Below, piece after piece: positions 41,623 through 50,535 of a DNA stretch of 64,000 nt. Below the pieces are notes generated by a model, which was not told where the DNA came from, searched no databases, and was given only the letters and a program-made list of their open reading frames with translations. Numbering within the stretch: the first letter of the stretch is position 1; every line of letters starts with the position of its first letter. Position numbers and translations under genes: made by a program. This DNA comes from Pseudomonas frederiksbergensis (lineage in GTDB: Bacteria; Pseudomonadota; Gammaproteobacteria; Pseudomonadales; Pseudomonadaceae), in the NCBI RefSeq assembly GCF_003732705.1, contig NZ_MOBR01000015.1:124001-188000 (forward strand), given 5' to 3'.

Positions 41623-42711
41623 ATGAGCATCGAATTTATCGGCTACATCGGCGGCCACCATTCCTCGGAGATCCATCCTCGCAGCGGCCCGGTGTTGCAA
41701 CCCGACTATGTGGAAACCGTCGCCCGCGCCCATGACGAGGCCGGTTTCGACCGCGCCCTGGTGGCGTTCCACTCCAACAGCCCGGACAGCACACTGATTG
41801 CCTCCCACGCCGCCAGCGTGACGAAAAACCTGAAATTCCTCATCGCCCATCGCCCCGGTTTCGCCGCACCGACCCTCGCCGCCCGCCAGTTCAACACCCT
41901 CGATGTGTTCAATGGCGGCCGCACCGCGGTGCACATCATTACCGGCGGCGATGACCGCGAACTGCGCGCCGATGGCAGTTACATCGGCAAGGACGAGCGC
42001 TATGCCCGCACCGATGAATACCTCGATGTGTTGCGCCAGGAATGGACCCGCGAAAAGCCCTTCGACTATCAGGGCAAGTACTACCAGGTCGAGGGCGCGC
42101 ACTCGTCCGTGAAGTCCCCACAACAGCCGCACATTCCGCTGTATTTCGGCGGCTCGTCGGCGGCGGCCATCGCGGTGGCGGGCAAGCATGCGGACGTGTA
42201 CGCGCTGTGGGGTGAAACCTACGAGCAGGTGCGCGAAGTGGTGAATCAGGTGCGCGCCGAAGCCGCCAAGCATGGACGCAGCATTCGCTTCAGCCTGTCG
42301 TTGCGCCCGATTCTGGCGGACACCGAAGCGCAAGCCTGGGAGCGTGCCGAGCGCATCCTGCAACAGGCCACGGCCCTGGCGGAACAGAATGGCTTCGTGC
42401 GGCGCGAACCGCCGAATGAGGGTTCGCGACGTCTGCTGGCGGCAGCGGCTCAAGGCTCGCGGCTGGACAAGCGACTGTGGACCGGGATTGCAGGCCTGCT
42501 TGGCGCCCAAGGCAATTCGACCTCACTGGTCGGCACGCCGGAGCAAGTGGCCGAGGCGCTGCTCGATTACTACGATCTTGGCATCACCACGTTCCTGATT
42601 CGTGGTTTTGATCCGCTCAATGACGCCATCGATTACGGCAAACGCTTGATCCCGCTGACTCGTCAGTTGGTGGCCGAACGGGAGCGGCAAGCGGCGGAAA
42701 AAGTCGCCTGA
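41623..42711 (+). CDS. FMNH2-dependent alkanesulfonate monooxygenase-like protein (SsuD family)
   Basis: A 362-residue luciferase-like flavoprotein. It starts MSIEFIGYIGGHHSSEIHPRSGPVL, has FDRALVAFHSNSPDS and LKFLIAHRPGFAAPTLAARQ (SsuD-type core), and HIITGGDDRELRADG. These enzymes release sulfite from alkanesulfonates with reduced FMN from a partner reductase, which is not encoded nearby. It is divergent from the sulfonate transporter genes and followed by a perfect terminator. It is shorter and differs at the N terminus from E. coli SsuD, so the exact substrate is open. Confidence 0.85.
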   Translation: MSIEFIGYIGGHHSSEIHPRSGPVLQPDYVETVARAHDEAGFDRALVAFHSNSPDSTLIASHAASVTKNLKFLIAHRPGFAAPTLAARQFNTLDVFNGGRTAVHIITGGDDRELRADGSYIGKDERYARTDEYLDVLRQEWTREKPFDYQGKYYQVEGAHSSVKSPQQPHIPLYFGGSSAAAIAVAGKHADVYALWGETYEQVREVVNQVRAEAAKHGRSIRFSLSLRPILADTEAQAWERAERILQQATALAEQNGFVRREPPNEGSRRLLAAAAQGSRLDKRLWTGIAGLLGAQGNSTSLVGTPEQVAEALLDYYDLGITTFLIRGFDPLNDAIDYGKRLIPLTRQLVAERERQAAEKVA

Positions 42712-42728
42712 TTCCGGCGCACACGACA

Positions 42729-42762
42729 AAGGGGCTTACCTTGCGGCAAGCCCCTTTTCTTT
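42729..42762 (+). terminator. Intrinsic terminator after monooxygenase
   Basis: The stem AAAGGGGCTT / AAGCCCCTTT with an intervening ACCTTGCGGC loop is followed by TCTTTC. Confidence 0.9.
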
Positions 42763-42779
42763 CGGCTATGACTTGCGGA

Positions 42780-43424
42780 TCAAGCCGGATTTTTCACACT
42801 CGGCCGCTCACTGACTTTGGCATTCCACGCCACCAGCGCCGCGCATTCCTCGGGAATCGCAATCTGCGCAAACCCGGCGAAAATCAACCCTGCCCACACG
42901 GTGATATCCGCCATCGAGAATTGATCGCCCGCCACGTACGGCTGGGTTTTCAGCACTTCGTCAAAATACTTCATGCCATTGATCGCCTTGTCGCGATGCA
43001 TCTGGCCCCACACCGCGCGGTCGCTCCACTCAGGCTTTTTATACGGCTTGAGTTGTGCGCCAAGACCGTCGGTGGCGTGGTGGAAATAGATGCCGATGGC
43101 GTCGATCAATTGGTCGTCGGCACGTTTCTGCATCATGTGAATCAGCCCTTTCTCTTTCGCCGTGGTGCCGGTGAGCGTCGGGTTGCCTTCCAGGTTGTCG
43201 AGGTATTCGGTGATGGCCGTGCATTCGGACAGGTAAGTGCCGTCGTCCAACTGCAAAACCGGCACCGTACCGGTCGGATTGATCGCCAGAAACGCGCTCT
43301 GCTTGTGTTCAGCGGCGGGCAAATCGACCTTAATGAACTCGATTCTGGACGCCAGGGCCTTCTCGGCAATGACCACACGAATGCGTAACGGGCTAGGAAA
43401 ACCGGGGATGTCGTAGATCTTCAC
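42780..43424 (-). CDS. Glutathione S-transferase (paralogue of 13906-14607)
   Basis: A 214-residue protein, start MKIYDIPGFPSPLRIRVVIAEKALASRIEF. The N domain has GTVPVLQLDDGTYLSECTAITEYLDNLEG and the C domain FSMADITVWAGLIF. These segments match the GST at 13906 closely (ECTAIT.YLD, KGLIHMM.KRAD, YFHHATDGLG). It is divergent from a TetR gene. Confidence 0.92.
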   Translation of the reverse strand: MKIYDIPGFPSPLRIRVVIAEKALASRIEFIKVDLPAAEHKQSAFLAINPTGTVPVLQLDDGTYLSECTAITEYLDNLEGNPTLTGTTAKEKGLIHMMQKRADDQLIDAIGIYFHHATDGLGAQLKPYKKPEWSDRAVWGQMHRDKAINGMKYFDEVLKTQPYVAGDQFSMADITVWAGLIFAGFAQIAIPEECAALVAWNAKVSERPSVKNPA

Positions 43425-43441
43425 GTGAACTCCGTTGCTAT

Positions 43442-43510
43442 CTATCTATCGGGAGGTAGACAATGCGGGCAGCGATCGAATCGGTCAACAGATATCTATC
43501 AGTAGGTAGG
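43442..43510. promoter_or_regulatory. Two candidate TetR operators
   Basis: CTATCTATCGGGAGGTAG (43442-43459) and TATCTATCAGTAGGTAGG (43493-43510) are similar imperfect palindromes in the gap between the divergent gst and tetR genes. Both share the (T)AGGTAG arm with the sites at 13821 and 13874, as expected if the two paralogous repressors recognise related sites. Confidence 0.6.
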
Positions 43511-43520
43511 CAAATAGATT

Positions 43521-44087
43521 ATGACGGCAACAGATACCAAACAGACCATCCTCGACGCCGCTCGCCGCGTCGTGCAGGCCCGGGGCTACAACGCGTTGAG
43601 TTTTCGCGAACTGGCCAAGGAAGTGGGGATCAAGAGCGCCAGCATCCACTACCACTTTCCCACCAAGGGCGATTTGGGCGCGGCGCTGGCCAAGCGCTAC
43701 ACCGAAGACACCGCAGGTTATCTGGAGCAATTGCTGACGCAATCCCAGGACCCCGTCGCGATGATGGACGCCTACACCGCGGCTTTCCGTGCGGCTCTGG
43801 AAAATGACAATCGCATGTGCCTGTGCGGAATTCTCGCCGCCGAGCACCATGATCTCCCGGACGAAGTGCGGGTCGAGGTGGACGGGTTCACCGATGCGAA
43901 TGTGCTGTGGCTGAGCAAGGTACTGGCGTTGAGGCAACCCAACGCTCAGCCAGAGGCGCTTGAACGGCAAGCGCTGTCAGTATTTGGCGCCATCCAAGGC
44001 GCGCAACTGGTGTCCCGTGGGCGCAACGACATCGCGGTGTATGACCAAATGATCGCGTCCTACCGGGCGGCGGGCTTGATTCCCTGA
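43521..44087 (+). CDS. TetR/AcrR-family repressor (paralogue of 13203-13766)
   Basis: A 188-residue protein. The HTH reads LSFRELAKEVGIKSASIHYHFPTKGDLGAALAKRY (about residues 24-58). The C domain has MCLCGILAAEHHDLPDEVRVEVDGFTDANVLWL, aligned with the first TetR (LCLSSFMAAEYQDLPEEV). The pair with the adjacent divergent GST duplicates the module at 13.2-14.6 kb. Confidence 0.92.
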   Translation: MTATDTKQTILDAARRVVQARGYNALSFRELAKEVGIKSASIHYHFPTKGDLGAALAKRYTEDTAGYLEQLLTQSQDPVAMMDAYTAAFRAALENDNRMCLCGILAAEHHDLPDEVRVEVDGFTDANVLWLSKVLALRQPNAQPEALERQALSVFGAIQGAQLVSRGRNDIAVYDQMIASYRAAGLIP

Positions 44088-44141
44088 GAGCGGAATCTGC
44101 TACTGTCTTGGCACTTTTTGTCGACGAAAGCGTTCACGCCC

Positions 44142-45089
44142 ATGACCAATCAAACGCCTGATCCTCAAGCCGTCTGCGCCCCAATCACCAAAAGCGCGAT
44201 TTTCATCGTGGCCACCCTGGCGCCCGGCAGCGATGCTGCTGAAAAGGTCCGAGGCTGGTGCGGCGACATCGCCGCCCTCACCCGCTCCGTCGGCAAACGT
44301 GTGCCGACCGGTTACTTGTCCTGCGTCTGCGGCTTTGGCTCCAGTGCCTGGGACACGCTCTTCGGCGGCCCGCGCCCGGCTTCGCTGCATGCCTTTCGCG
44401 AGTTCGGTGACGAGGGACGGCGCGCGGTAGCAACGCCGGGGGACATTCTGCTGCACATTCGTGCGGACCAGATGGACCTGTGTTTCGAACTGGCCACGCA
44501 GTTGCTCTCGGCCTTGGGCGATGCGGTGACGGTGGTCGATGAGGTCCAGGGTTTCCGCTATTTCGACATGCGCAGCATCATCGGTTTTGTCGATGGCACG
44601 GAGAATCCGGATGATCGGCACATGGCCAGATTCACGATCATTGGTGATGAAGATCCGGCGTTTGCCGGCGGCAGTTATGTGCTGGTGCAGAAATACCTGC
44701 ACAAGATGGACGCGTGGAACGGGCTGTCCGTCGAGGCTCAGGAACGGGTTATCGGGCGGACCAAACTGTCGGATATCGAACTGGATGACGCCGTAAAACC
44801 AACCAATTCCCACAGCGCCTTGACCACCATCACCCAGAACGGCCAGGAAGTGAAAATCCTGCGTGACAACATGCCGTTCGGCCGGCCCGGCGCGGGCGAG
44901 TTTGGTACTTATTTCATCGGCTATGCCCGTTCACCGGAGCCGATTGAGCTGATGCTGGAGAACATGTTTGTCGGCCGGCCTGCGGGCAACTATGACCGCT
45001 TGCTGGACTTCAGCACGGCGGTCACGGGCGGCTTGTTCTTCGTGCCTTCAGCGGACTTGCTTGAAGACTTGCCAGATCGCACACCTTAA
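44142..45089 (+). CDS. Dyp-type heme peroxidase
   Basis: A 315-residue protein. It contains the GFVDGTENPDD signature with the catalytic Asp, a proximal-heme His in TNSHSALTT, a distal Arg in ILRDNMPFG and GTYFIGYARSPEPIELMLENMF. The family oxidises dyes and phenolics with H2O2. The start at 44142 is chosen over 44118, as the protein-like sequence begins there. No encapsulin gene is next to it. Its stop codon lies within the following long palindrome. Confidence 0.92.
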   Translation: MTNQTPDPQAVCAPITKSAIFIVATLAPGSDAAEKVRGWCGDIAALTRSVGKRVPTGYLSCVCGFGSSAWDTLFGGPRPASLHAFREFGDEGRRAVATPGDILLHIRADQMDLCFELATQLLSALGDAVTVVDEVQGFRYFDMRSIIGFVDGTENPDDRHMARFTIIGDEDPAFAGGSYVLVQKYLHKMDAWNGLSVEAQERVIGRTKLSDIELDDAVKPTNSHSALTTITQNGQEVKILRDNMPFGRPGAGEFGTYFIGYARSPEPIELMLENMFVGRPAGNYDRLLDFSTAVTGGLFFVPSADLLEDLPDRTP

Positions 45090-45149
45090 AAAGGGGACAG
45101 ATTTATTTTTCCTACAGATGTGGGAAAAATAAATCTGTCCCCTTTTTAA
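45086..45149. repeat. 64-bp near-perfect palindrome (27-bp arms)
   Basis: The left arm (45086-45112, containing AAAGGGGACAGATTTATTTT) is perfectly complementary to the right arm (45123-45149, with AAATAAATCTGTCCCC). The loop is ten bases. The DyP stop codon sits in the left arm. The position between convergent genes suggests a bidirectional terminator; the GGGGACAGATTTATTTT word is known as a repeated mobile palindrome of the REP/MITE kind in several bacteria, so insertion rather than local evolution is likely. Confidence 0.8.
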
Positions 45150-45163
45150 ATGTGGTGTGGAAT

Positions 45164-45958
45164 TCACTCTTTGTAAGCGGTATCGCTGCGCTCCAACTGC
45201 CGGATCAGCGCATTCCAGTGCCGCGCCACGCCCGGCCCGTCGCCACTTTTGAACACTTCCGCCTGTTTCTCGACCTTGGCCACCACCTCAGCCGGCGGGA
45301 AAACCAGTTCGGCATTGCCACCCGCCTGCGCTGCGATCTGAATGTTGCAGGCGCGCTCCAGGCCATGCAGTTGCTGGAAGGCATGTTCAACACTGACACC
45401 GGCCGTCAGTAAACCGTGGTTACGCAGGATCAACACACTTTTGTCCCCCAGGTCCGCCACCAGGCGTTCACGCTCGTCCAAATCCAGCGCGATGCCCTCG
45501 TAGCCGTGGTAAGCCACGCGTCCGGAGAAACCGATGGAATGCTGGGAAATCGGCAGCAGCCCGTCGCGCTGGGCGGATACCGCGATGCCGTCGCGGGTAT
45601 GGGTGTGCAAGACGGCTTGCAGGTCGGGACGCGCGCCGTGGATGGCGCTGTGGATCACGTACCCTGCGTAGTTGATGCCAAGGCCCGTGGGGTCGTCGAC
45701 GATGGTGCCGTCGAGGTCGACCTTGACCAGGTTGGAGGCGCTGATTTCATCGAACAACAGCCCGAAGGCATTGATCAGGAAATGCTCTTCAGGCCCCGGC
45801 ACCCGCGCGGAAAAATGCGTGTAGATGTGATCAGTCCACTTGAACAACGCCGCCAACCGATAGGCCGCGGCCAGTTTGACCCGCACGTCCCATTCTTCAG
45901 GGGTGACGCGCTGGCGGACATTTTTCGAGACACTGGACAACGGGCTGACGCTGCTCAT
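45164..45958 (-). CDS. Class II aldolase/adducin-family protein
   Basis: A 264-residue protein. It has the aldolase II fold signatures: LFKWTDHIYTHFSARVPG (start), LINAFGLLFDEI, the zinc ligands in VLHTHTRDGIAVSAQ and a later His in LRNHGLLTAGVSVEHAF. Bacterial relatives of unknown specificity include decarboxylases and fuculose-type aldolases. No sugar genes are beside it; it converges on DyP and precedes a LysR gene. Confidence 0.88.
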   Translation of the reverse strand: MSSVSPLSSVSKNVRQRVTPEEWDVRVKLAAAYRLAALFKWTDHIYTHFSARVPGPEEHFLINAFGLLFDEISASNLVKVDLDGTIVDDPTGLGINYAGYVIHSAIHGARPDLQAVLHTHTRDGIAVSAQRDGLLPISQHSIGFSGRVAYHGYEGIALDLDERERLVADLGDKSVLILRNHGLLTAGVSVEHAFQQLHGLERACNIQIAAQAGGNAELVFPPAEVVAKVEKQAEVFKSGDGPGVARHWNALIRQLERSDTAYKE

Positions 45959-46077
45959 GGCAAAACTTCCTGGATGGCCTTAAGAATTGCAGCCAGCCTA
46001 TGGGAAGCGAAAAAATAATAAAAAGCACATTTTAATCTAAGCTAATTATCATTTTTTTTTATGTCTTGAGCCTCCCG

Positions 46078-46983
46078 TCATGCGGCGCTCTTGATCTTTT
46101 GCAGCGACCCGGCGACCAGTTTTCCGAAGGCATCCACCGGCCCCTGCAGGTTGCCGAGAAAGTGCGGGTAAATCAGCCACAGGTCCATCACCGGTTTGAA
46201 ATCCTTGAGCGGCACCACCGCCAATTGATCGAAATGCGCGCTGCGTTCCAGCAACGGACGCGGCACCAGTCCGAGACCCAGTCCATCAGCGACCAGGCCC
46301 AACTGCAACTCGGTGCCAAAGGTTTCCAGGTTGACCCGCAGCGCCAGTCCTTGATCCGACAGCGTGCGTTGCAGCCCGGCGCGGAACCCACAACCGTCGG
46401 GGTTGAGAATCCAGCCACTTTGGTACACGTCGGCGAGTTTGCACGGACGCTTGGGCACTTGGTCTTTGGCGCAGACCACCACCAGCTCCATCTTGCCGAT
46501 GGATTCGCCGACGATGTTGTCCGGGAAAATCTTGCCCGCCGGGAACAGCGCCGCGGCGGCATCCAGTTCACCGCGTTCGATTTTGCCCACCAGTTGACTG
46601 CCCCACCCTGTCGCCACCTGGGCGCGCAGTTCCGGGTATTCGACGCGCAGATGCTTGAGGGCATCGAGCAGCACCACATCGCCAATGGTTTGCGGCACGC
46701 CCAGGCGCAATAGCCCGGTGGGCGGTGCGTCGGTGGCCACGAGTTCACGCAGCGCGTCCATTTCCCGAAGGATCAAACGGCACTGTTCATACACCCGGGT
46801 TCCGATCAAAGTAGGCTTGAGCGGCTTGGTATTGCGGTCGAACAATTCCACGCCCAACGCTTGCTCGAAGTTCTGCACCCGCCGGGTAATGGCGGGCTGA
46901 GTCAGCTGCAACGATTCGGCGGCGTGGCTGATGGACTGGCAACGGATCACTTCGACAAAGGCATCGATATCATCAATTTTCAT
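46078..46983 (-). CDS. LysR-family regulator (PA2601-like)
   Basis: A 301-residue protein with an N-terminal HTH (DAFVEVIRCQSISHAAESLQLTQPAITRRVQNFEQALGVELF). The start at 46983 is chosen because it places the HTH at residue 5; an upstream ATG at 47028 is less likely. It is divergent from a 3-mercaptopropionate dioxygenase gene and a rhodanese gene, the same three-gene order as the PA2601-PA2603 region of P. aeruginosa, so it is probably the local activator. Confidence 0.9.
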   Translation of the reverse strand: MKIDDIDAFVEVIRCQSISHAAESLQLTQPAITRRVQNFEQALGVELFDRNTKPLKPTLIGTRVYEQCRLILREMDALRELVATDAPPTGLLRLGVPQTIGDVVLLDALKHLRVEYPELRAQVATGWGSQLVGKIERGELDAAAALFPAGKIFPDNIVGESIGKMELVVVCAKDQVPKRPCKLADVYQSGWILNPDGCGFRAGLQRTLSDQGLALRVNLETFGTELQLGLVADGLGLGLVPRPLLERSAHFDQLAVVPLKDFKPVMDLWLIYPHFLGNLQGPVDAFGKLVAGSLQKIKSAA

Positions 46984-47213
46984 TTGGGCCGCACATAGAG
47001 AACAGTCAATAAGATGTCTGAAAAGCATAGTTCTATTGATGAAATCTGGATAGCCCGAAGCTTCAGGCGTCCAGATCGATAACGATTAACGCTATTCAAT
47101 CGAGTTCTAAATTCCCTTCAGCTATAAGCTAATCATTTAAAAATTGCATATTAAGACAAATCATTATGCTTAGATAACCCACATCAACCTTCCAAACCAA
47201 CGATGGAATCGCC

Positions 47214-47822
47214 ATGACCCAGGCCCAACACCCGGAGAGACTCAGAGCATTCATAGGCGCCTTGGCGGAACTGATCGACAGCAATCCGCGCGAGGGTGAC
47301 CTGCTGCATCGCGGCGGCAAGCTGCTCGGCCAATTGGTCAGCCATGACGACTGGCTGCCGGAAGACTTCGCCCGCCCCGACCCTGAGCGCTATCAGCAAT
47401 TTCTGTTGCACGCCGATTCCCGGCAGCGCTTCAGTGTGGTCAGTTTTGTCTGGGGGCCGGGGCAACGCACGCCGATCCACGATCATCGGGTCTGGGGTTT
47501 GATCGGCATGTTGCGCGGCGCGGAATATTCCCAGGGGTTCGCCCGCCACACCGACGGTACGCTGGTGCCCGAGGGCAACCGGATTCAACTGCAACCCGGT
47601 CAGGTCGAGGCCGTGTCGCCGAAGATTGGCGATATCCATCAAGTCAGCAACGCCTTTGACGATCAGGTTTCCATCAGCATTCATGTGTATGGCGCCAATA
47701 TCGGTGCCGTGCGCCGCGCGGTGTATCAGCCCGACGGCAGCGAGAAACTGTTTATCTCCGGTTATTCCAACGCCTTTCTCCCCAACATTTGGGATCTGTC
47801 CAAAGAGAGCCAAGCCTTATGA
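47214..47822 (+). CDS. 3-mercaptopropionate dioxygenase
   Basis: A 202-residue cupin of the bacterial thiol dioxygenase group. The iron ligands are His89, His91 (IHDHRVWG) and His142 (IHQVS); Ser155, His157 and Tyr159 in QVSISIHVYG form the catalytic triad, and the positions are the same as in P. aeruginosa PA2602, which oxidises 3-mercaptopropionate (and cysteine poorly) to the sulfinate. Its stop overlaps the rhodanese ATG by four bases. Confidence 0.92.
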   Translation: MTQAQHPERLRAFIGALAELIDSNPREGDLLHRGGKLLGQLVSHDDWLPEDFARPDPERYQQFLLHADSRQRFSVVSFVWGPGQRTPIHDHRVWGLIGMLRGAEYSQGFARHTDGTLVPEGNRIQLQPGQVEAVSPKIGDIHQVSNAFDDQVSISIHVYGANIGAVRRAVYQPDGSEKLFISGYSNAFLPNIWDLSKESQAL

Positions 47823-49402
47823 GCAACGTACTGACCCGCACCTTCGCCGACATTCGAAAGGCTCTGCTGAAGAAGGAAGAACTGGCCCTGGTGGATGTGC
47901 GCGAAGAAGCGCCGTTCGCTGAAGCGCATCCGTTGTTCGCGGCCAATATTCCACTGTCGAAACTTGAGTTGGAGGTGTACTCGCGGATTCCACGGCTCGA
48001 TACCGCCGTGACGGTCTACGACAACGGCGAAGGTCTGGCGCAGATCGCTGCTCAGCGTTTGCAAGATTTGGGTTATGTGAATGTCGGCCTGTTGGAAGGT
48101 GGCCTGGAAGGTTGGCGCCGCGCCGGTGGCGAGTTGTTTATCGACGTCAACGTGCCGAGCAAAGCCTTCGGTGAATTGGTGGAAAGCCAGCGCCACACGC
48201 CATCCCTCGCGGCGGAAGAGGTGCAGGCGCTGCTCGACAGCGAGGCCGACGTGGTGGTGCTCGACGCCCGGCGTTTCGACGAATACCAGACCATGAGCAT
48301 TCCCACCGGCATCAGCGTCCCGGGCGCGGAGCTGGTGTTGCGTGCCCGGGAACTGGCGCCGGACCCAACGACGCGGATCATCGTCAACTGCGCCGGGCGC
48401 ACCCGCAGCATTATCGGCACGCAGTCGCTGATCAACTCCGGCATTCCGAATCCGGTTTCGGCCCTGCGCAACGGCACCATCGGCTGGACCCTCGCCGGTC
48501 AACAACTGCAACATGGCCAGTCGCGCCGGTTTGCGCCGACCAGCGAAGAACATCGCCACGTTGCCGCCCAGGATGCCCGTCGGGTCGCCGATAAAGCGCT
48601 GGTAGGCCGCGCCACCCTGGCTGATCTTCAGCGCTGGCAGCAGGAGTCGACGCGCAGCACTTACCTGTTCGATGTCCGTACGCCAGAAGAATTTGAACAA
48701 GGCCACTTGCCCACCGCCCGTTCGACCCCCGGCGGCCAACTGGTGCAGGAAACCGATCACTTCGCCAGTGTGCGCGGCGCACGTTTGGTACTGGTGGATG
48801 ACGACGGCGTGCGCGCCAACATGTCGGCGTCCTGGCTCTCGCAACTGGGTTGGGAGGTGCATGTGCTGGATGATGTGCAGCCTGCGCATTTCAGCGAAAA
48901 AGGCACTTGGCAGGCGCCAGTTCCCGCCCCGCGACAGGCCGAGGAAATCAGCCCCGAATCCCTGGCCGAATGGCTCACCCATGGCGACAGCGTGGTGCTG
49001 GATTTCACCAGCAGCGCCAACTATGTCAAACGCCACATCCCCGGCACGTGGTGGGCGCTGCGCGGGCAATTGCGCGAAGCCCTGGTCAATGTGCCTGAAG
49101 CAGAGCGCTACGTGCTGACCTGTGGCAGCAGCCAATTGGCGCGGCTGGCGGTCGCCGATGTTGAGGCCTTGACCGGCAAACCGGTGTTTCTGCTCAAGGG
49201 CGGCACCGCCAGTTGGGTCGCCGCGCAACTGCCGCTGGAGGATGGCGAAAGTCATCTGGCCTCGCCGCGCATCGACCGCTATCGCCGCCCATACGAAGGC
49301 ACCGACAGCCCGCGCGAAGCCATGCAAGCGTATCTGGATTGGGAATATGGCCTGGTCGCGCAACTGGCTCGCGATGCCACCCATGGCTTTTTTGTGATCT
49401 AA
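47819..49402 (+). CDS. Four-domain rhodanese (PA2603-like)
   Basis: A 527-residue protein with four rhodanese-like domains (about 5-110, 125-235, 262-360, 375-475). Cys191 (VNCAGRTRS) in domain 2 and Cys435 (VLTCGSSQL) in domain 4 are possible persulfide sites; domains 1 and 3 have YDNGEG and VDDDGV instead. The last 50 residues (DRYRRPYEGTD...DWEYGLVAQL) match the linker of the fusion protein at 18246. It is translated with the dioxygenase and probably handles the persulfide or sulfinate product. Confidence 0.92.
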   Translation: MSNVLTRTFADIRKALLKKEELALVDVREEAPFAEAHPLFAANIPLSKLELEVYSRIPRLDTAVTVYDNGEGLAQIAAQRLQDLGYVNVGLLEGGLEGWRRAGGELFIDVNVPSKAFGELVESQRHTPSLAAEEVQALLDSEADVVVLDARRFDEYQTMSIPTGISVPGAELVLRARELAPDPTTRIIVNCAGRTRSIIGTQSLINSGIPNPVSALRNGTIGWTLAGQQLQHGQSRRFAPTSEEHRHVAAQDARRVADKALVGRATLADLQRWQQESTRSTYLFDVRTPEEFEQGHLPTARSTPGGQLVQETDHFASVRGARLVLVDDDGVRANMSASWLSQLGWEVHVLDDVQPAHFSEKGTWQAPVPAPRQAEEISPESLAEWLTHGDSVVLDFTSSANYVKRHIPGTWWALRGQLREALVNVPEAERYVLTCGSSQLARLAVADVEALTGKPVFLLKGGTASWVAAQLPLEDGESHLASPRIDRYRRPYEGTDSPREAMQAYLDWEYGLVAQLARDATHGFFVI

Positions 49403-49430
49403 GCAACGGATGCCAGCTTCACACCGAACC

Positions 49431-49494
49431 TGTGGCGAGCGAGCTTGCTCGCGCTGGGCTGCGAAGCGGCCCTAGAGCAAGCTCCCTCGCCACA
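49431..49494. repeat. Variant REP pair
   Basis: An inverted pair of a different REP subtype: TGTGGCGAGCGAGCTTGCTC at the left and GAGCAAGCTCCCTCGCCACA at the right, closer together than the main family. Confidence 0.8.
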
Positions 49495-49520
49495 CATTAT
49501 TAGAAACATCCAACATACAT

Positions 49521-49542
49521 CCGACCCCTCTCCAGGCGGAGG
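49521..49542 (+). promoter_or_regulatory. Sulfur-unit leader motif, copy 2
   Basis: CCGACCCCTCTCCAGGCGGA followed by GG, ending 29 bases before the TauD-type start. The gene has its own ribosome site (GAGAGGAG). CTCC-AGGC-GGAG can form a small hairpin. Confidence 0.6.
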
Positions 49543-49571
49543 CTGAACCCATAACCGAGAGGAGTTCCACC

Positions 49572-50441
49572 ATGTCCGCAGTCTTGCACCGCACCGACTT
49601 ACAGCCTCAACCGACCTTGCACGTCACCCGCCTGGAACCGACCATCGGCGCCGAAATCACCGGGATCGACTTGAGCCAGCCGCTGACGCCCGCACTGCGC
49701 GATGAACTGCGCCAGTTACTGCTGGAACACAAAGTCATTTTCTTCCGCGACCAGGTCATCAGCACCGAACAGCAGATCGCCTTCGCCCGTGAATTCGGTG
49801 AGCTGTACGTTCACCCGACCACTCAGCAAAACGACCCGACGCAACCGCAAGCGCACCTGATTCAAGCCCAGGACGAGCGCAAACTCTACGGCCCTAGGAT
49901 CAGCGGTCGTTGGCACACCGACACCAGTTGGCTGCTGCGCCCGACCCTCGGCGCGATATTGCGTGCAGTGGATTTGCCACCGGTGGGCGGCGATACCCTG
50001 TGGGCCGACACCGGCGCGGTGTATCGCGCCTTGCCCGATGACCTGCGCGCTGAAATCGATGATGTGTATGTGGTCCACGACTTCAAGAAAGCTTTGGACA
50101 AGGTTGGCTATGACTATCCGATCCTGGCGCATCCGTTGGTGCGCACCCACCCGGAAACCGGCGAGGACGGCTTGTTCATCAACTTCTCGCAGAACCCTTC
50201 GGTCATTGGCTGGACGCCGGAAAAGAGCAAGCAACTGATCGATCGCTTGCTGCTGGAATTCAACAAGCCGGAACACCAAGTGCGCTTCAAATGGCGTGAA
50301 AACTCGGTGGCGTTCTGGGACAACCGTTCGACGCTGCACTACCCGGTCTACAACTACGGCGATTATCCGCGCCGCATGGAACGGGTCCTCATCGCTTATG
50401 ACGACATTCCACATCGGGTAAAACGCGCCAACGCGGCCTGA
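49572..50441 (+). CDS. TauD/TfdA-family 2-oxoglutarate dioxygenase
   Basis: A 289-residue Fe(II)/2-oxoglutarate enzyme. The facial triad is His115, Asp117 (WHTDTSW) and His256 (LHYPVYNY), with Arg267 following for 2-oxoglutarate binding. IFFRDQ and GDTLWAD are typical of alkylsulfatase (AtsK) and taurine dioxygenases. Such enzymes release sulfite or sulfate from sulfonates or sulfate esters. It is preceded by the leader motif and followed by a TonB receptor. Confidence 0.9.
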   Translation: MSAVLHRTDLQPQPTLHVTRLEPTIGAEITGIDLSQPLTPALRDELRQLLLEHKVIFFRDQVISTEQQIAFAREFGELYVHPTTQQNDPTQPQAHLIQAQDERKLYGPRISGRWHTDTSWLLRPTLGAILRAVDLPPVGGDTLWADTGAVYRALPDDLRAEIDDVYVVHDFKKALDKVGYDYPILAHPLVRTHPETGEDGLFINFSQNPSVIGWTPEKSKQLIDRLLLEFNKPEHQVRFKWRENSVAFWDNRSTLHYPVYNYGDYPRRMERVLIAYDDIPHRVKRANAA

Positions 50442-50535
50442 CTCCACCCCCAAGAAAAGACCTGGCAACCCCGGCTATTCGCGAACATTCGCGAAGGGGT
50501 TTGCCTGTGCGTGCAATCTTTCAGGAATTCGCGTC

